In this document: positions 32,794-40,672 of the stretch, one piece after another
Layout: every line of letters begins with the position of its first letter
Position numbering within the stretch: position 1 is the first letter of the stretch
IMG/VR virus record: IMGVR_UViG_3300045930_000098
Coordinates: 1-57,232 of that record
Length of the DNA stretch: 57,232 nt
Source of the DNA: a virus
Reading direction: 5' to 3' (one strand)
The notes under the pieces: generated by a model
What the model saw: only the letters and a program-made list of their open reading frames with translations
What the model was told of the DNA's origin: nothing
Database searches by the model: none
Program-made: the position numbers and the translations under genes

Positions 32794-34562
32794 TATGCGT
32801 CCTCCTCCTCTTTGCTCTCGTCGTCTTCGTCGTCGTCCACGTCGTCGGACTCCTCGTCGGGCGTCTCCTCCTCTTCCTCGTCGTCCTCTTCCTCTTCCTC
32901 GTCGGGCTTCTCCTGCGGCGGCGTTCCGGCCATCGGCGCGGGCATGAGATTCAACTGGCGCATCCGCTCCAGTTCCAAGGCCCGCTGATCGAGAACCTCA
33001 ACCCAGTCGAGGCCCTGTTCGGCGCATTCCATCTCAAGCGTCGAGATCATGTTGGTCATCCTTATCTGCGCGGCGTTCGCCTCTTTGACGGCGTCGGTGT
33101 AGCCGCGTCCCGGCCCCAGCCATTTGCACTTGAGATAGAGCGGCATCAACTCGTAGAAGTCGGGGGCTTCGATCAGGCCAGCGTTGACGACCTCCTCCAG
33201 CCAGAGCTTGTAGACCGGCGAGGCCCAATACGTTCCCAGCCACTGGCGCCGCGCCAGGAAGAATCGCCACGCCTCATTCAACGCGGCGCGCGCCGACGAA
33301 TAGTTGGTTTTCGAGAAATCCTTGTAGACCAACTCATACGGCAGGCCCAGCGCGGCGCCGATCTGTCGCGAGATCGACTCGACAAACGCCGGGTATGTGT
33401 TCGGTGGCCGGTTCGGCGTGTACGGCGTGAGCTTGTCGCCGGGATACAAGGGGATAAAAGTGCCCCCTTCCATCTGCGGTCGGTACTCGCCTTTCGAGGC
33501 CAAATAGGCGTTCGGATCGCCGCCCATCAACTCCGCGATGCCCGCAGGGTCCATCGGCGTCTCGATCACGCCCGCGACCAGCGAGTTCACGATGGCCGAC
33601 TGTAGCTCCGTCCGCTGGTAACTATCCAACATGCGGAACTGCTCGATGATCGGCGTGAGCACCGGCTTCCCGCGCGACTGATCCACGCGATCCTTCGAGA
33701 AGATATGCAGCACCCGCTTGCGGCCCCAGTCGGTTTCCGCCGGGATGCGCTCCCACTCGACAATTCCGCGATTCGCGAACAGACCTCCAGCGGTGAGCGT
33801 CAGATACCAGATCTCCAGACCGCTCCAGGTCGGGTTCTTCAGGACGTGGTACGCGAGAGGCTTGCCGTAGTCATCGAACTCGATGCCGCCGCGCAGGTTC
33901 AGGGTGCTCTGCTCGAAATTGGGGTTGCACAAGCGGTCGGTGTCGACCAGTTGCACGCACGTCTTGAACGGCGTGTCCGGTCGATCTAACCAGAGCGGCA
34001 ACGCGAGGGCCTCGCCGTTCTGGAGCGAGGACCGGAACACCAACTGCGTCATCTGCGCGAACGTCATCTGACCGGCGGCGTCACACGCCATTGTGTTCGC
34101 CCACGTCGCCCAGAGGCTCTCGACGCCTCGCGCCCACTCTTCCGCCCACTGGATGTCCCGCCCCAGAGCGCGGTAATCCGGCATCGCGGCGAGGCGCAGG
34201 CCCGTGCCGACCGTGTTATCGGTGAGCGTCTGGAACGTCCCGCTGGCGATGCCGTTGTTGCGGTCGAGGTCCCGGCTCCGCGCGATCAGCAGATCCTGCT
34301 CTGGCAGAAGCTCCACGTCGGCGGGCGCCCGCTCCGGTTGCCAGTTGGTCAGTTGCTTCCGGGTACGGCTGGCCCCGGCGTATGCGGTGTCGCGGTAGCG
34401 GGCTAGCTGGGCGCCGAAGCGAATCCCCGGCGCGGAAGGAGGATTCGTCCAGCGTCCCAGGAGCCGCGCCAGTAGACCATGCCTTGGAGCTACTGGCGCG
34501 GCGGTCGTCGCGACGGCCCGACGAGGTTCGCGACGATTCTGCAAGGTCGGTGTCATGGGCAC
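32793..34562 (-). CDS. Portal protein (lambda gpB family)
   Basis: 589 residues. LLIARSRDLDRNNGIASGTF near residue 90 is the gpB signature region (R-x-R-x-L-x-RNN), with WAEEWARGVESLWATWA, DRLCNPNFEQ and HIFSKDRVDQSRGKP following in the usual order. Ends in an extremely acidic tail of about 40 residues (runs of E and D). Forms the dodecameric DNA gate for the terminase. Overlaps the gpW-like gene by ten bases. Confidence 0.9.
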   Translation of the reverse strand: MPMTPTLQNRREPRRAVATTAAPVAPRHGLLARLLGRWTNPPSAPGIRFGAQLARYRDTAYAGASRTRKQLTNWQPERAPADVELLPEQDLLIARSRDLDRNNGIASGTFQTLTDNTVGTGLRLAAMPDYRALGRDIQWAEEWARGVESLWATWANTMACDAAGQMTFAQMTQLVFRSSLQNGEALALPLWLDRPDTPFKTCVQLVDTDRLCNPNFEQSTLNLRGGIEFDDYGKPLAYHVLKNPTWSGLEIWYLTLTAGGLFANRGIVEWERIPAETDWGRKRVLHIFSKDRVDQSRGKPVLTPIIEQFRMLDSYQRTELQSAIVNSLVAGVIETPMDPAGIAELMGGDPNAYLASKGEYRPQMEGGTFIPLYPGDKLTPYTPNRPPNTYPAFVESISRQIGAALGLPYELVYKDFSKTNYSSARAALNEAWRFFLARRQWLGTYWASPVYKLWLEEVVNAGLIEAPDFYELMPLYLKCKWLGPGRGYTDAVKEANAAQIRMTNMISTLEMECAEQGLDWVEVLDQRALELERMRQLNLMPAPMAGTPPQEKPDEEEEEDDEEEEETPDEESDDVDDDEDDESKEEEDA

Positions 34563-35074
34563 GCCTCGATGCTGATCGGCCTGCGGCGCATCGTGACCGC
34601 AGAGGTCGGATCGATTTGGCCCTTCAACCAGTCAATGAACCGCTGGAGGTCCGCGATGTTCGTCTGGTTATAAACGACGCGCCCAAGCTGGGGCGTCTCG
34701 ATGGCGACGACGGCCTGACCGGCGGCATAGCGGGCCATCTGCGCCGACGCCTGCAAGAGCAGTTCCGCGTAGGGATTGATCGGCGTGACCGGCGTGACCG
34801 GCGCGACCGGCGCCGCCTCAACCGTAGCGGCGGCTTGCCCTGAGACGCCGTTGGAGGTGGCCGTAATGGTCGCGGCCCCGGCGGATATGCCGGTGACGAG
34901 TCCTTGGGAATCGACCGACGCGACCAGCGGATCGGATGACGCCCATACGCTCGTCAGCGTCATGTCCGCGCTATCGCCGTTGCTGTAGACTTCGGTCGCG
35001 GAGAACTGTTGCTCCTCCCCGGCAGTGATCGTGACGGTGACCGGCGTGACGAGTACGTGTGCGATAGCGGGCAT
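34553..35074 (-). CDS. Ig-like (Big_2) domain fused to gpW-like head-tail joining protein
   Basis: 173 residues. Residues 6-87 are a Big_2 domain (VTVTITAGEEQQFSATEVYS, LVASVDSQGLVTGISAGAAT, ITATSNGVSG). A Pro/Val linker (APVAPVTPVTPINP) leads into residues 100-173, which resemble lambda gpW: helix with QMARYAAGQAVV, strand pair RVVYNQT, helix IADLQRFIDWLKGQI and a basic MRRRPI end. Lies between terminase and portal exactly as gpW in lambda (68 aa). Fusion at this locus appears unusual. Confidence 0.7.
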   Translation of the reverse strand: MPAIAHVLVTPVTVTITAGEEQQFSATEVYSNGDSADMTLTSVWASSDPLVASVDSQGLVTGISAGAATITATSNGVSGQAAATVEAAPVAPVTPVTPINPYAELLLQASAQMARYAAGQAVVAIETPQLGRVVYNQTNIADLQRFIDWLKGQIDPTSAVTMRRRPISIEACP

Positions 35075-35076
35075 TC

Positions 35077-35232
35077 TCAGTCGTCCTTCTCACTCGCCCA
35101 CTCGAATGCCTCGTAGGTTTCGCGGTCCCATCCTTCGGCAATCAGGTCGGGGCATTCGCGGGCGAACTCCTCGTCCAGGCGGGCCTCTTCCAGTTCCGCT
35201 TGCTCAAGCTGATACTGCTTCATGAAGCCCAT
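35077..35232 (-). CDS. Small acidic hypothetical protein (51 aa)
   Basis: MGFMKQYQLEQAELEEARLD, ending WASEKDD. Found in the gap between terminase and gpW-like genes; GGAGTAACCG precedes the ATG. Helical and acidic throughout. Possibly a packaging accessory; no family known. Confidence 0.6.
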   Translation of the reverse strand: MGFMKQYQLEQAELEEARLDEEFARECPDLIAEGWDRETYEAFEWASEKDD

Positions 35233-35235
35233 CGG

Positions 35236-37161
35236 TTACTCCAGCCAATCGTGGCTCGATGACATCGAGCGGAACCTTGGAACAGGCGAGGACGCCTTTG
35301 TTTGCGGGCCTGCGGACGCGCCCGTGGTTGCCGGTCTGGCGGTCTGATTCGGATCGCTCAACTCCTTCTCCATGCCGTCCCATCGCTCCGGTTTCCAACT
35401 CTCGAAACGCAACGACGCGGCGGCGGCTCTCGCATACACGCGACAGTCGAGAGCCTCGTTGCGGTCGCGGATCGGCTCCCACTTGCTGATGCGCCTGCCC
35501 GCCACAGTGCGCGTGATCAGAGCTTCTGCGGTCAACTGCTCGAAATACTCCTTCCCATACGCCGGGAAGTGGCAGAAGCCGACCGGCCATTCCTCGCCTT
35601 TCGCGAGATCCGGCACGGGCTGGCGCAACCAGCGGTACAACTCCTCCTTCGCGATATTGGTATTGCAGGGCCACAATCGGATGCCCCACTTCACGCGCGA
35701 TCCGGTGGGACCGGCCTCGATCAACGAGGGTGCGCTGACGAGGTTGGGCCTTGTCGTCTGCCCTTTAATCGCCATCACGCGCTGGCGCGACTGCTTCCTG
35801 ATCCAGTCGTAGCAGGCCATCGTCTGAAAGCCGGTGTCCACGCCCATGCGGCGGATCTTGATCGGCTGGCCGTACTCCGTCCGGAAGTCTTCATCGAGCA
35901 GTTCGGAGAGTTGCGCCCAGACTTGCGGCTGGTTCGTCTCGCCGTCGAAGCGCCGGTAGTCCACCGACCACGACTCCTTGTTCCGGCCCCACGCGACGAC
36001 TTCCACCTCGATGCGCCGAAGCTGCACGTCCACGCCTGCGGTGAGCACCAGCCCGCCGCGAGGCACGACGCCGACCTCGTAGCCCTCGCGCCGCTCGTAC
36101 AGCCGCTCCGCGTCGGGCACTTCGGAAGCGTCCGCGTAGGGCAGGCCCAGCACCGTGTTCCAGAACACCTGGAGCTTCTCCGGATCGCGACCGGCCTTCT
36201 CCCGCTTCTCCGCAACCTCGCCCCAACTCAACCAGCCGACCGGCGAGTTCAGCGAGGGCAGATGGTAGCCGTGGATCTTCGGGTTCGGGACGCGATGCCG
36301 CCACTGGCCGCGCTGGAGCATCCACTCCTTCGCGTAGTTCTCAATCGGGCGGGCGCACGCCTCGCAGTGATACTTCGCGAGATGCGGCTGACCCTTCGGC
36401 CAGCGCAATTGCTCGAATGCGAGGACCAGGAACTCGCCGCAGTGCGGGCACGGCATCCACCACTGCGCCTGAGAGCTTTCCTCGTAGAACCGCTCGATCC
36501 GGCTCCGACCGCTCACGACCGGCGTCGAGGTGATCAGGATCTTCCGGCGCGGGAAGTTCGACGTGCGGGCAATCGCGAGATCGCAGGGGTCGCCCTCGCC
36601 GCCGACATCGCCGCCATATCCGTCCACCTCATCGAGGAACAGATACCGCACCGGCATCGAGCGCAGGCCCTTCGGTGAGTTCGCGCCGACCAGCACCAGG
36701 ACGCCGCCGGGGAACTCCTTCGCGAGGACGCTGTTTCCGCCGTCTCTCGCGCGTGGCGCCGCCACCAGCCCTCGCAACGCGGGCGAGTCATCGATCAGCG
36801 GCTGGATGCGCTGGCGCGAGTTGCGCTTCGCCATGTCGGTCGTCGGCTGCACGGCCATCATCGGCCCCGGCGCCATGTGCATGTTGAAGCCGGTCCAGTT
36901 GTTGCCGCACTCCGTCTTGCCGATCTGCGATCCGGCCATCACGATGACCATCTGCACCCGGCTCGACGGCGACAGGTCGTCCATGATGTCGCGCAAGTAC
37001 GGCACGCGCGACGTGCGCCACGGGCCGGGTTCCGGCGACGACCGCTCCGTCAGCATCCGGTAGCGGTCGGCCCATTCGCTGATCTTCAGCAGAGGCTCCG
37101 GTCGGAGCGCGGCCAGCGCGGCCCCCCGGTACACCTCGACGCCGGTCAGCATGGGCGTCAT
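35236..37161 (-). CDS. terL: Terminase large subunit, lambda gpA family
   Basis: 641 residues. Walker A-like AGSQIGKTE at residues 76-84, Walker B YLFLDEVD at 172-180, and a zinc-like pair CPHCGE...CEACARP near 235-265 typical of gpA. The nuclease domain follows (LTAGVDVQLRRIEVEVVAWG, GVDTGFQT). A gpA-type terminase implies cos packaging with cohesive ends. Start overlaps the small subunit stop by four bases (ATGA). Confidence 0.93.
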   Translation of the reverse strand: MTPMLTGVEVYRGAALAALRPEPLLKISEWADRYRMLTERSSPEPGPWRTSRVPYLRDIMDDLSPSSRVQMVIVMAGSQIGKTECGNNWTGFNMHMAPGPMMAVQPTTDMAKRNSRQRIQPLIDDSPALRGLVAAPRARDGGNSVLAKEFPGGVLVLVGANSPKGLRSMPVRYLFLDEVDGYGGDVGGEGDPCDLAIARTSNFPRRKILITSTPVVSGRSRIERFYEESSQAQWWMPCPHCGEFLVLAFEQLRWPKGQPHLAKYHCEACARPIENYAKEWMLQRGQWRHRVPNPKIHGYHLPSLNSPVGWLSWGEVAEKREKAGRDPEKLQVFWNTVLGLPYADASEVPDAERLYERREGYEVGVVPRGGLVLTAGVDVQLRRIEVEVVAWGRNKESWSVDYRRFDGETNQPQVWAQLSELLDEDFRTEYGQPIKIRRMGVDTGFQTMACYDWIRKQSRQRVMAIKGQTTRPNLVSAPSLIEAGPTGSRVKWGIRLWPCNTNIAKEELYRWLRQPVPDLAKGEEWPVGFCHFPAYGKEYFEQLTAEALITRTVAGRRISKWEPIRDRNEALDCRVYARAAAASLRFESWKPERWDGMEKELSDPNQTARPATTGASAGPQTKASSPVPRFRSMSSSHDWLE

Positions 37162-37673
37162 GCCGCTTTGCCCTCCTGGGCCGCAAACGTCTCCAGAGTG
37201 CGGCGCAGCTCGCCCTCTAATAGCTCGTAAATGGTCGCCTCATCGGTCTGGCCGACTAACTGACCGGATAGGCGGGCGGGCACGTTCAGGATCGCGTCAC
37301 GCAACTGCCGGTAGAGCCGCGAGGCTTCCTTCTCCACGTCGGCCCGCGTCACGACCTCGCCGCGCCGAAGCTGTAGCTCCAGGCTCCTGCGCTGGGCGTC
37401 ATACACCTCGCGCAACGCGCGGGCCTGCGTGTAGGTCATCCCCGGCACGGCTTCGGTCGGAGCAGGCTCACCCGGTGAGCCACCCCTCGCGATCAGCTTC
37501 GGCCCCGGTCGCGCCTGCGCCGCGTCGGTGTTCTCCAGCCACTGCCGGTCGGCCTCGTCGGAGTCGATCTGGTTGTCGCCGGTCAACGCGATCCGGCCCG
37601 CCGCGATTGCGTACTGCACCGCCGTCGTGTCGCATCCGCGATGAGCCGCGTAGGCGGCGATTCCCAGAAGCAT
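37158..37673 (-). CDS. Terminase small subunit (Nu1-like)
   Basis: 171 residues. N-terminal winged-helix-like segment (AAYAAHRGCDTTAVQYAIAA, then DSDEADRQWLEN) with a C-terminal helical region (REVYDAQRRSLELQLRRGEV, DAILNVPARLSGQL) that matches the Nu1/DUF1441 pattern. Binds the packaging site, which would lie in the noncoding stretch just upstream. Confidence 0.85.
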   Translation of the reverse strand: MLLGIAAYAAHRGCDTTAVQYAIAAGRIALTGDNQIDSDEADRQWLENTDAAQARPGPKLIARGGSPGEPAPTEAVPGMTYTQARALREVYDAQRRSLELQLRRGEVVTRADVEKEASRLYRQLRDAILNVPARLSGQLVGQTDEATIYELLEGELRRTLETFAAQEGKAA

Positions 37674-37768
37674 GAATACACCTTGCAGTCAAGCGCAGAT
37701 GGGAGTACCATTCTGCAAAGCGGTTCAGCACTGATTGGATTTTTCTGAGGGCTAGAGAAGGCAGATCT

Positions 37769-37796
37769 GGGTCGTCTGGTATCAGACGGCCCTTTT
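37769..37796 (+). terminator. Plus-strand rho-independent terminator-like hairpin
   Basis: GGGTCGTCTG-GTAT-CAGACGGCCC followed by TTTT: 10-base stem with one G.U pair. No plus-strand protein gene precedes it, so it may end an antisense or noncoding transcript, or be a structural element near cos. Confidence 0.55.
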
Positions 37797-38181
37797 CGTT
37801 GCACAGTACCAGCACTTCCTCAAGAAGTCAACAAGATAGCCGCTCCCCAGTACCGCCGGGACTTGATTTCCCCGTAAATCCCTGAAACTGTTGACTTTCC
37901 GGAATTCCTCGTTCTCCGAGCCGTGATTTTCGCGTAAGTCGTTGAAAGAAGCGGATTTAGCCACTCGCACAGGTTCCGTTGTGCGGGCGGCGAAGCCCTC
38001 GAGGGGCGTCCGGCCTGTAAGGACCCTGGAATCAACGACTTAGCGGGAATCCGGCGGGTGCCACCACCTGCCAGTGGGCGCGGGTGGCGGTCAGGGCGAG
38101 GTATCCAGGTTACCTCGTTTGTTTTCAATCACTTGCGGAAGTCCCATCGAATCAACGACATAGCTAAACCCATCATTCCAT

Positions 38182-38199
38182 TGCACTTACGTAAGTGCA
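38182..38199. repeat. 18-base perfect palindrome
   Basis: TGCACTTACGTAAGTGCA, in AT-rich noncoding DNA upstream of the terminase genes. Candidate binding site for a dimeric protein or part of the packaging/replication site. Confidence 0.7.
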
Positions 38200-38480
38200 T
38201 GAAAACACAGCACATCGCTATCTCATTTGTTTTCAACGCGATACGATTTTTCTTGACATTCGGCACCGACTATGAGATCCCCTGCCCGCGGTCCTTTAGA
38301 ATCATGAGGATAGCCCGATTATTAAAATGCATTAATTTTCACGATTTTTCGCACGGGCGCCCGCGCGTCCGAAAGTACTATCGGCTAACCTATTGATTCC
38401 ATTAAAAACAGAATTGCACGACCTGGCACGAAACCTGGCAGGGGCAGGACGCCGGCAGGGCAGGACGGCAGCAGGCAGGG

Positions 38481-38640
38481 CAGGACGGCAGCAGCAGGGC
38501 AGGCAGGACGGCAGCAGCAGGGCAGGACGGCAGCAGCAGGGCAGGCAGGACGGCAGCAGCAGGGCAGGACGGCAGCAGCAGGGCAGGCAGGACGGCAGCA
38601 GCAGGGCAGGACGGCAGCAGCAGGGCAGGCAGGACGCCGG
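38481..38640. repeat. 42-base tandem repeat array built from CAGGAC/GGCAGCAG words
   Basis: Units start at 38481, 38523, 38565 and 38607; each is a 42-base string mixing CAGGACGGCAGCAGCAGGG and GCAGG. Related words continue on both sides (38441-38660 and 38773-38800). ORFs across it are low-complexity and not believed to be genes. Confidence 0.8.
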
Positions 38641-38799
38641 CAGGGCAGGCAGGGCAGAAGAGAGCACGACGACCAGACCACGGCACGCGCCGCGGCCCCG
38701 AAACGGAACCTCGACCGTTCAGGATCGGAGAAAAACCCCCGACGCTGGTCGTGAAAAGCTTTTCAAGTTGGGAACAGGGCAGGCAGGGCAGGCAGGGCA

Positions 38800-38840
38800 G
38801 GCAAAGCAAAACGCCCGACAGGGTCAACCTGTCGGGCGTT
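38800..38840 (-). terminator. Strong terminator of the two-gene module
   Basis: 13-base perfect stem AACGCCCGACAGG/CCTGTCGGGCGTT with a 5-base loop (38810-38840). On the minus strand it is followed by TTTTGCTTT. Ends transcription after the gene at 38866-39453. Confidence 0.8.
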
Positions 38841-38865
38841 TCAGGGCAGGCAGGCAGGGCGCCTG

Positions 38866-39453
38866 CTAATCGAAGTCAGTCCGGACACCGTCACGATACA
38901 CAATCGACCGAACGTAGCCGTTACCGTCCAATTCGATGGTGCCTGTCCCATGCGTCATCTGAAGCACCATCTCTACTGCCGTCACATGGGAGTACATCTC
39001 TGCTTCGGTCGTGTCCGGACTCTCAAACAAGCACTCTGTCAGCCCTGCCGTATTGGTAAACATCACGGAGTAATGACCGCGTTTCGCCTGCCCTGCGTCC
39101 TGCCCGCCATCCTGCCCTTCCGTACTCATAACCTCCACGATATTCCAGCCCCAACCAACCTCAGCACGCGCGAATTCCTGTGCCCGCTCAAACGTATCGA
39201 ACGCGCCTTCGGCGCACGGGCGCCATGCGTCATACTCGTTCTCTCGCACCATGATAATGAACTGCCCATGCTGCATTGGTTTGGCACACTCCCATTGTTC
39301 GCCACCTTGCACGACCTTAGCAGCACGCCATAGCGTATCCTCCAATTCATCTATCGCATCGGAGATGATACGCTGCACCATAGCGCCGTCAAGATCCTGA
39401 TTGGTAAATAGCTCTTCAACCTCTTGAAGGCGTTTCAATTGCTCTTGTGTCAT
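38866..39453 (-). CDS. Hypothetical protein with repeat-derived insert
   Basis: 195 residues. Helical N-terminus (TQEQLKRLQEVEELFTNQDL), a mid-region with WECAKPMQHGQFIIMVREN, then EGQDGGQDAGQAKRG, which is encoded by the same CAGGAC/GGGCAGG words that fill the nearby noncoding array. Upstream of the ATG lies a run of CAGGA repeats that also serves as ribosome-binding sequence. Codon use is less GC-biased than in the structural genes. Function unknown. Confidence 0.7.
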   Translation of the reverse strand: MTQEQLKRLQEVEELFTNQDLDGAMVQRIISDAIDELEDTLWRAAKVVQGGEQWECAKPMQHGQFIIMVRENEYDAWRPCAEGAFDTFERAQEFARAEVGWGWNIVEVMSTEGQDGGQDAGQAKRGHYSVMFTNTAGLTECLFESPDTTEAEMYSHVTAVEMVLQMTHGTGTIELDGNGYVRSIVYRDGVRTDFD

Positions 39454-39479
39454 GTGGTTTTGTCCTGTCCTGTCCTGTC

Positions 39480-40211
39480 TTACTTCACGGGCGCCGTCAA
39501 GGCGCCCAAGCTAACGAAGTTTTTGCTTCCCCTGCCATGAACCACGATAGCGATATCCTTACGTGTGTCATCGGCGCCTGTCGTGCCACTGCATAGCTTG
39601 CAATTTTCGCACGTGGTGCGGTGTTCCATTTCATCGGAAGCAGGGCACATAATCTCAGTCCACCGCACGGATTCATCAGCCGTACGGACACGGAAGGTTC
39701 TCCAGCCCTTTTCTTTCGCCATGATGTAATCTGCCGCGGAATCACAGCTAGCCATGAAATAGCGCCTGTATGCCTGATACTCAGGACGGCGCCATTGATG
39801 CGTATAGCCCGTCCAACCATCGGACACGACCGCGAGATCAGACACCATCGACAGGGGAAGCAGAATCGGCTCACCATAGGCGCCGAAGCGGATTTTCCGC
39901 CCTGCGAACACCGCGCGGTATCCCTCGCGCGACAGGACAGGGTAGTTACCACGCTGGTAAGCCCGCCATACGCTCAAGGGCGCCTGCCATACGTTCACAT
40001 AGCAATACTCACCGCGGGCAGGACAATCGAAGCACACGATATCGTCCTGCCCTGTCTTAACCGCCGTGGCAGGGTCTATGTCGCGCGGGAGTAGCCATAT
40101 CTGTACCATGTTGCCCGTTTTCGGATTCTCCGTCTCAAGCGTAGCTATAGCCACGATATTGGCGTTCTCATACATCACATATCCTGTCGGGCGGGCGTTT
40201 TTCTTTGTCAT
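39480..40211 (-). CDS. DUF7227-like conserved protein
   Basis: 243 residues from MTKKNARPTG. Shows the ordered motifs of a conserved plasmid/phage family: NPKTGNMVQIWLLPRDIDP, DDIVCFDCPARGEYCYVNVW, RFGAYGEPILLPL, TGYTHQWRRPEYQ, MASCDS, GWRTFRVR, CPASDEMEHRTTCENCKLC and VVHGRG. Paired Cys groups suggest metal sites. Biochemical role of the family is not known to me. Forms a two-gene unit with 38866-39453, bounded by a terminator and repeats. Confidence 0.75.
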   Translation of the reverse strand: MTKKNARPTGYVMYENANIVAIATLETENPKTGNMVQIWLLPRDIDPATAVKTGQDDIVCFDCPARGEYCYVNVWQAPLSVWRAYQRGNYPVLSREGYRAVFAGRKIRFGAYGEPILLPLSMVSDLAVVSDGWTGYTHQWRRPEYQAYRRYFMASCDSAADYIMAKEKGWRTFRVRTADESVRWTEIMCPASDEMEHRTTCENCKLCSGTTGADDTRKDIAIVVHGRGSKNFVSLGALTAPVK

Positions 40212-40226
40212 GAGTCCATTCTGCAC

Positions 40227-40256
40227 TTGACAGGCAGGCGCCGTAAAGAGTACTAA
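40227..40256 (+). promoter_or_regulatory. Plus-strand sigma70-type promoter
   Basis: TTGACA at 40227-40232, an 18-base spacer, then TACTAA at 40251-40256. It faces away from the DUF7227-like gene, toward the iterons and the terminator at 40598-40618, with no ORF between. Confidence 0.6.
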
Positions 40257-40430
40257 TGGGGCGCCGCGCGACTTATGCGCCGGCGCCAGCGCAGGCGGGC
40301 ACCGCTCGAGGTTAAGTTGTTGATCTGCCAGGTCTTAGCTCTAACACTGGCACCATGTGCTGCATTTCAGACGCCGGTGTCCGGTGGCTAAAGCCCGCCC
40401 TGTCAACAGGTTGGACCGAAACGGCGGGTC

Positions 40431-40517
40431 AAGTGCCTGATTCTAAAGGGCAAGCCGCCAAGTGCCTGATTCTAAAGGGCAGGCCCGCAAGTGACTGATT
40501 CCAGGCCGGTTGCACAA
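40431..40517. repeat. Three contiguous 29-base direct repeats (iterons)
   Basis: Copies begin at 40431, 40460 and 40489; the first two share AAGTGCCTGATTCTAAAGGG almost exactly, the third is degenerate (AAGTGACTGATTCC). No spacers, so they are iterons and not CRISPR. Confidence 0.75.
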
Positions 40518-40577
40518 GTCCTTTGGAATCAACGAGGTAACCGGGAGGTAACCGGATACCGCGGGCGCCCCGAAACA

Positions 40578-40618
40578 GGCCCCCAAAAGCGTGGGGGGGC
40601 CGAAAAACGGCCTTTTTT
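40578..40618 (+). terminator. Intrinsic terminator with overlapping alternative hairpin
   Basis: GGCCG-AAAAA-CGGCC-TTTTTT (40598-40618) is a clean terminator. An upstream GGCCCCC (40578-40584) can instead pair with GGGGGCC (40595-40601), which uses bases of the terminator stem, so the two structures exclude each other. Confidence 0.7.
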
Positions 40619-40672
40619 GGAAAGGTGTCACGGAAGTAAAATGCTTCTTGCACTTACGGGCCGCGGGAAAAG

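Larger units (their letters stand above)
37674..38865. other. Noncoding repeat-rich region, probable cos/terminase-binding and origin-like zone
   Basis: About 1.2 kb with no convincing gene. It contains copies of a GGAATCAACGACWTAGCG-like motif in both orientations (37825-37840, 37929-37947, 38028-38045, 38148-38165), a related direct repeat TGATTTYCSCGTAA (37864-37891 and 37924-37951), an 18-base perfect palindrome (38182-38199), an AT-rich stretch (38140-38400), two copies of a TTTGTTTTCAAY element (near 38118 and 38226), and a 42-base tandem array. Directly upstream of Nu1/A as cos is in lambda. Confidence 0.6.
40263..40618 (+). ncRNA. Predicted noncoding RNA (~355 nt)
   Basis: Bounded by a good plus-strand promoter and an intrinsic terminator, with no credible ORF. 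Internal pairing is visible: CCCGCC (40396-40401 area) with GGCGGG (near 40423), an inner CCTGT-CA-ACAGG stem, repeats of AAGTGCCTGATTCTAAAGGG, and GGCCCCC/GGGGGCC before the terminator. Could be a regulatory RNA or an origin-associated transcript. Prediction only. Confidence 0.35.
40212..40672. promoter_or_regulatory. Noncoding region with plus-strand promoter, iterons and attenuator-like hairpins
   Basis: About 460 bases without a gene. On the plus strand it contains a promoter (40227-40256), three 29-base direct repeats (40431-40517), a GGAATCAACGA motif (40525-40542), a repeated GAGGTAACCGG, and two overlapping hairpins ending in T6 (40578-40618). See the separate entries. Confidence 0.6.

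Noticed and set aside
38332-38869. Low-complexity ORFs across the 42-base repeat array
   Set aside because: Only repeats (poly GRQQQ or Leu/Pro/Cys) and no start signals; taken as noncoding array.
40431-40517. 29-base repeats as a CRISPR array
   Set aside because: Copies are contiguous, with no unique spacers and degenerating third copy; iterons fit better.
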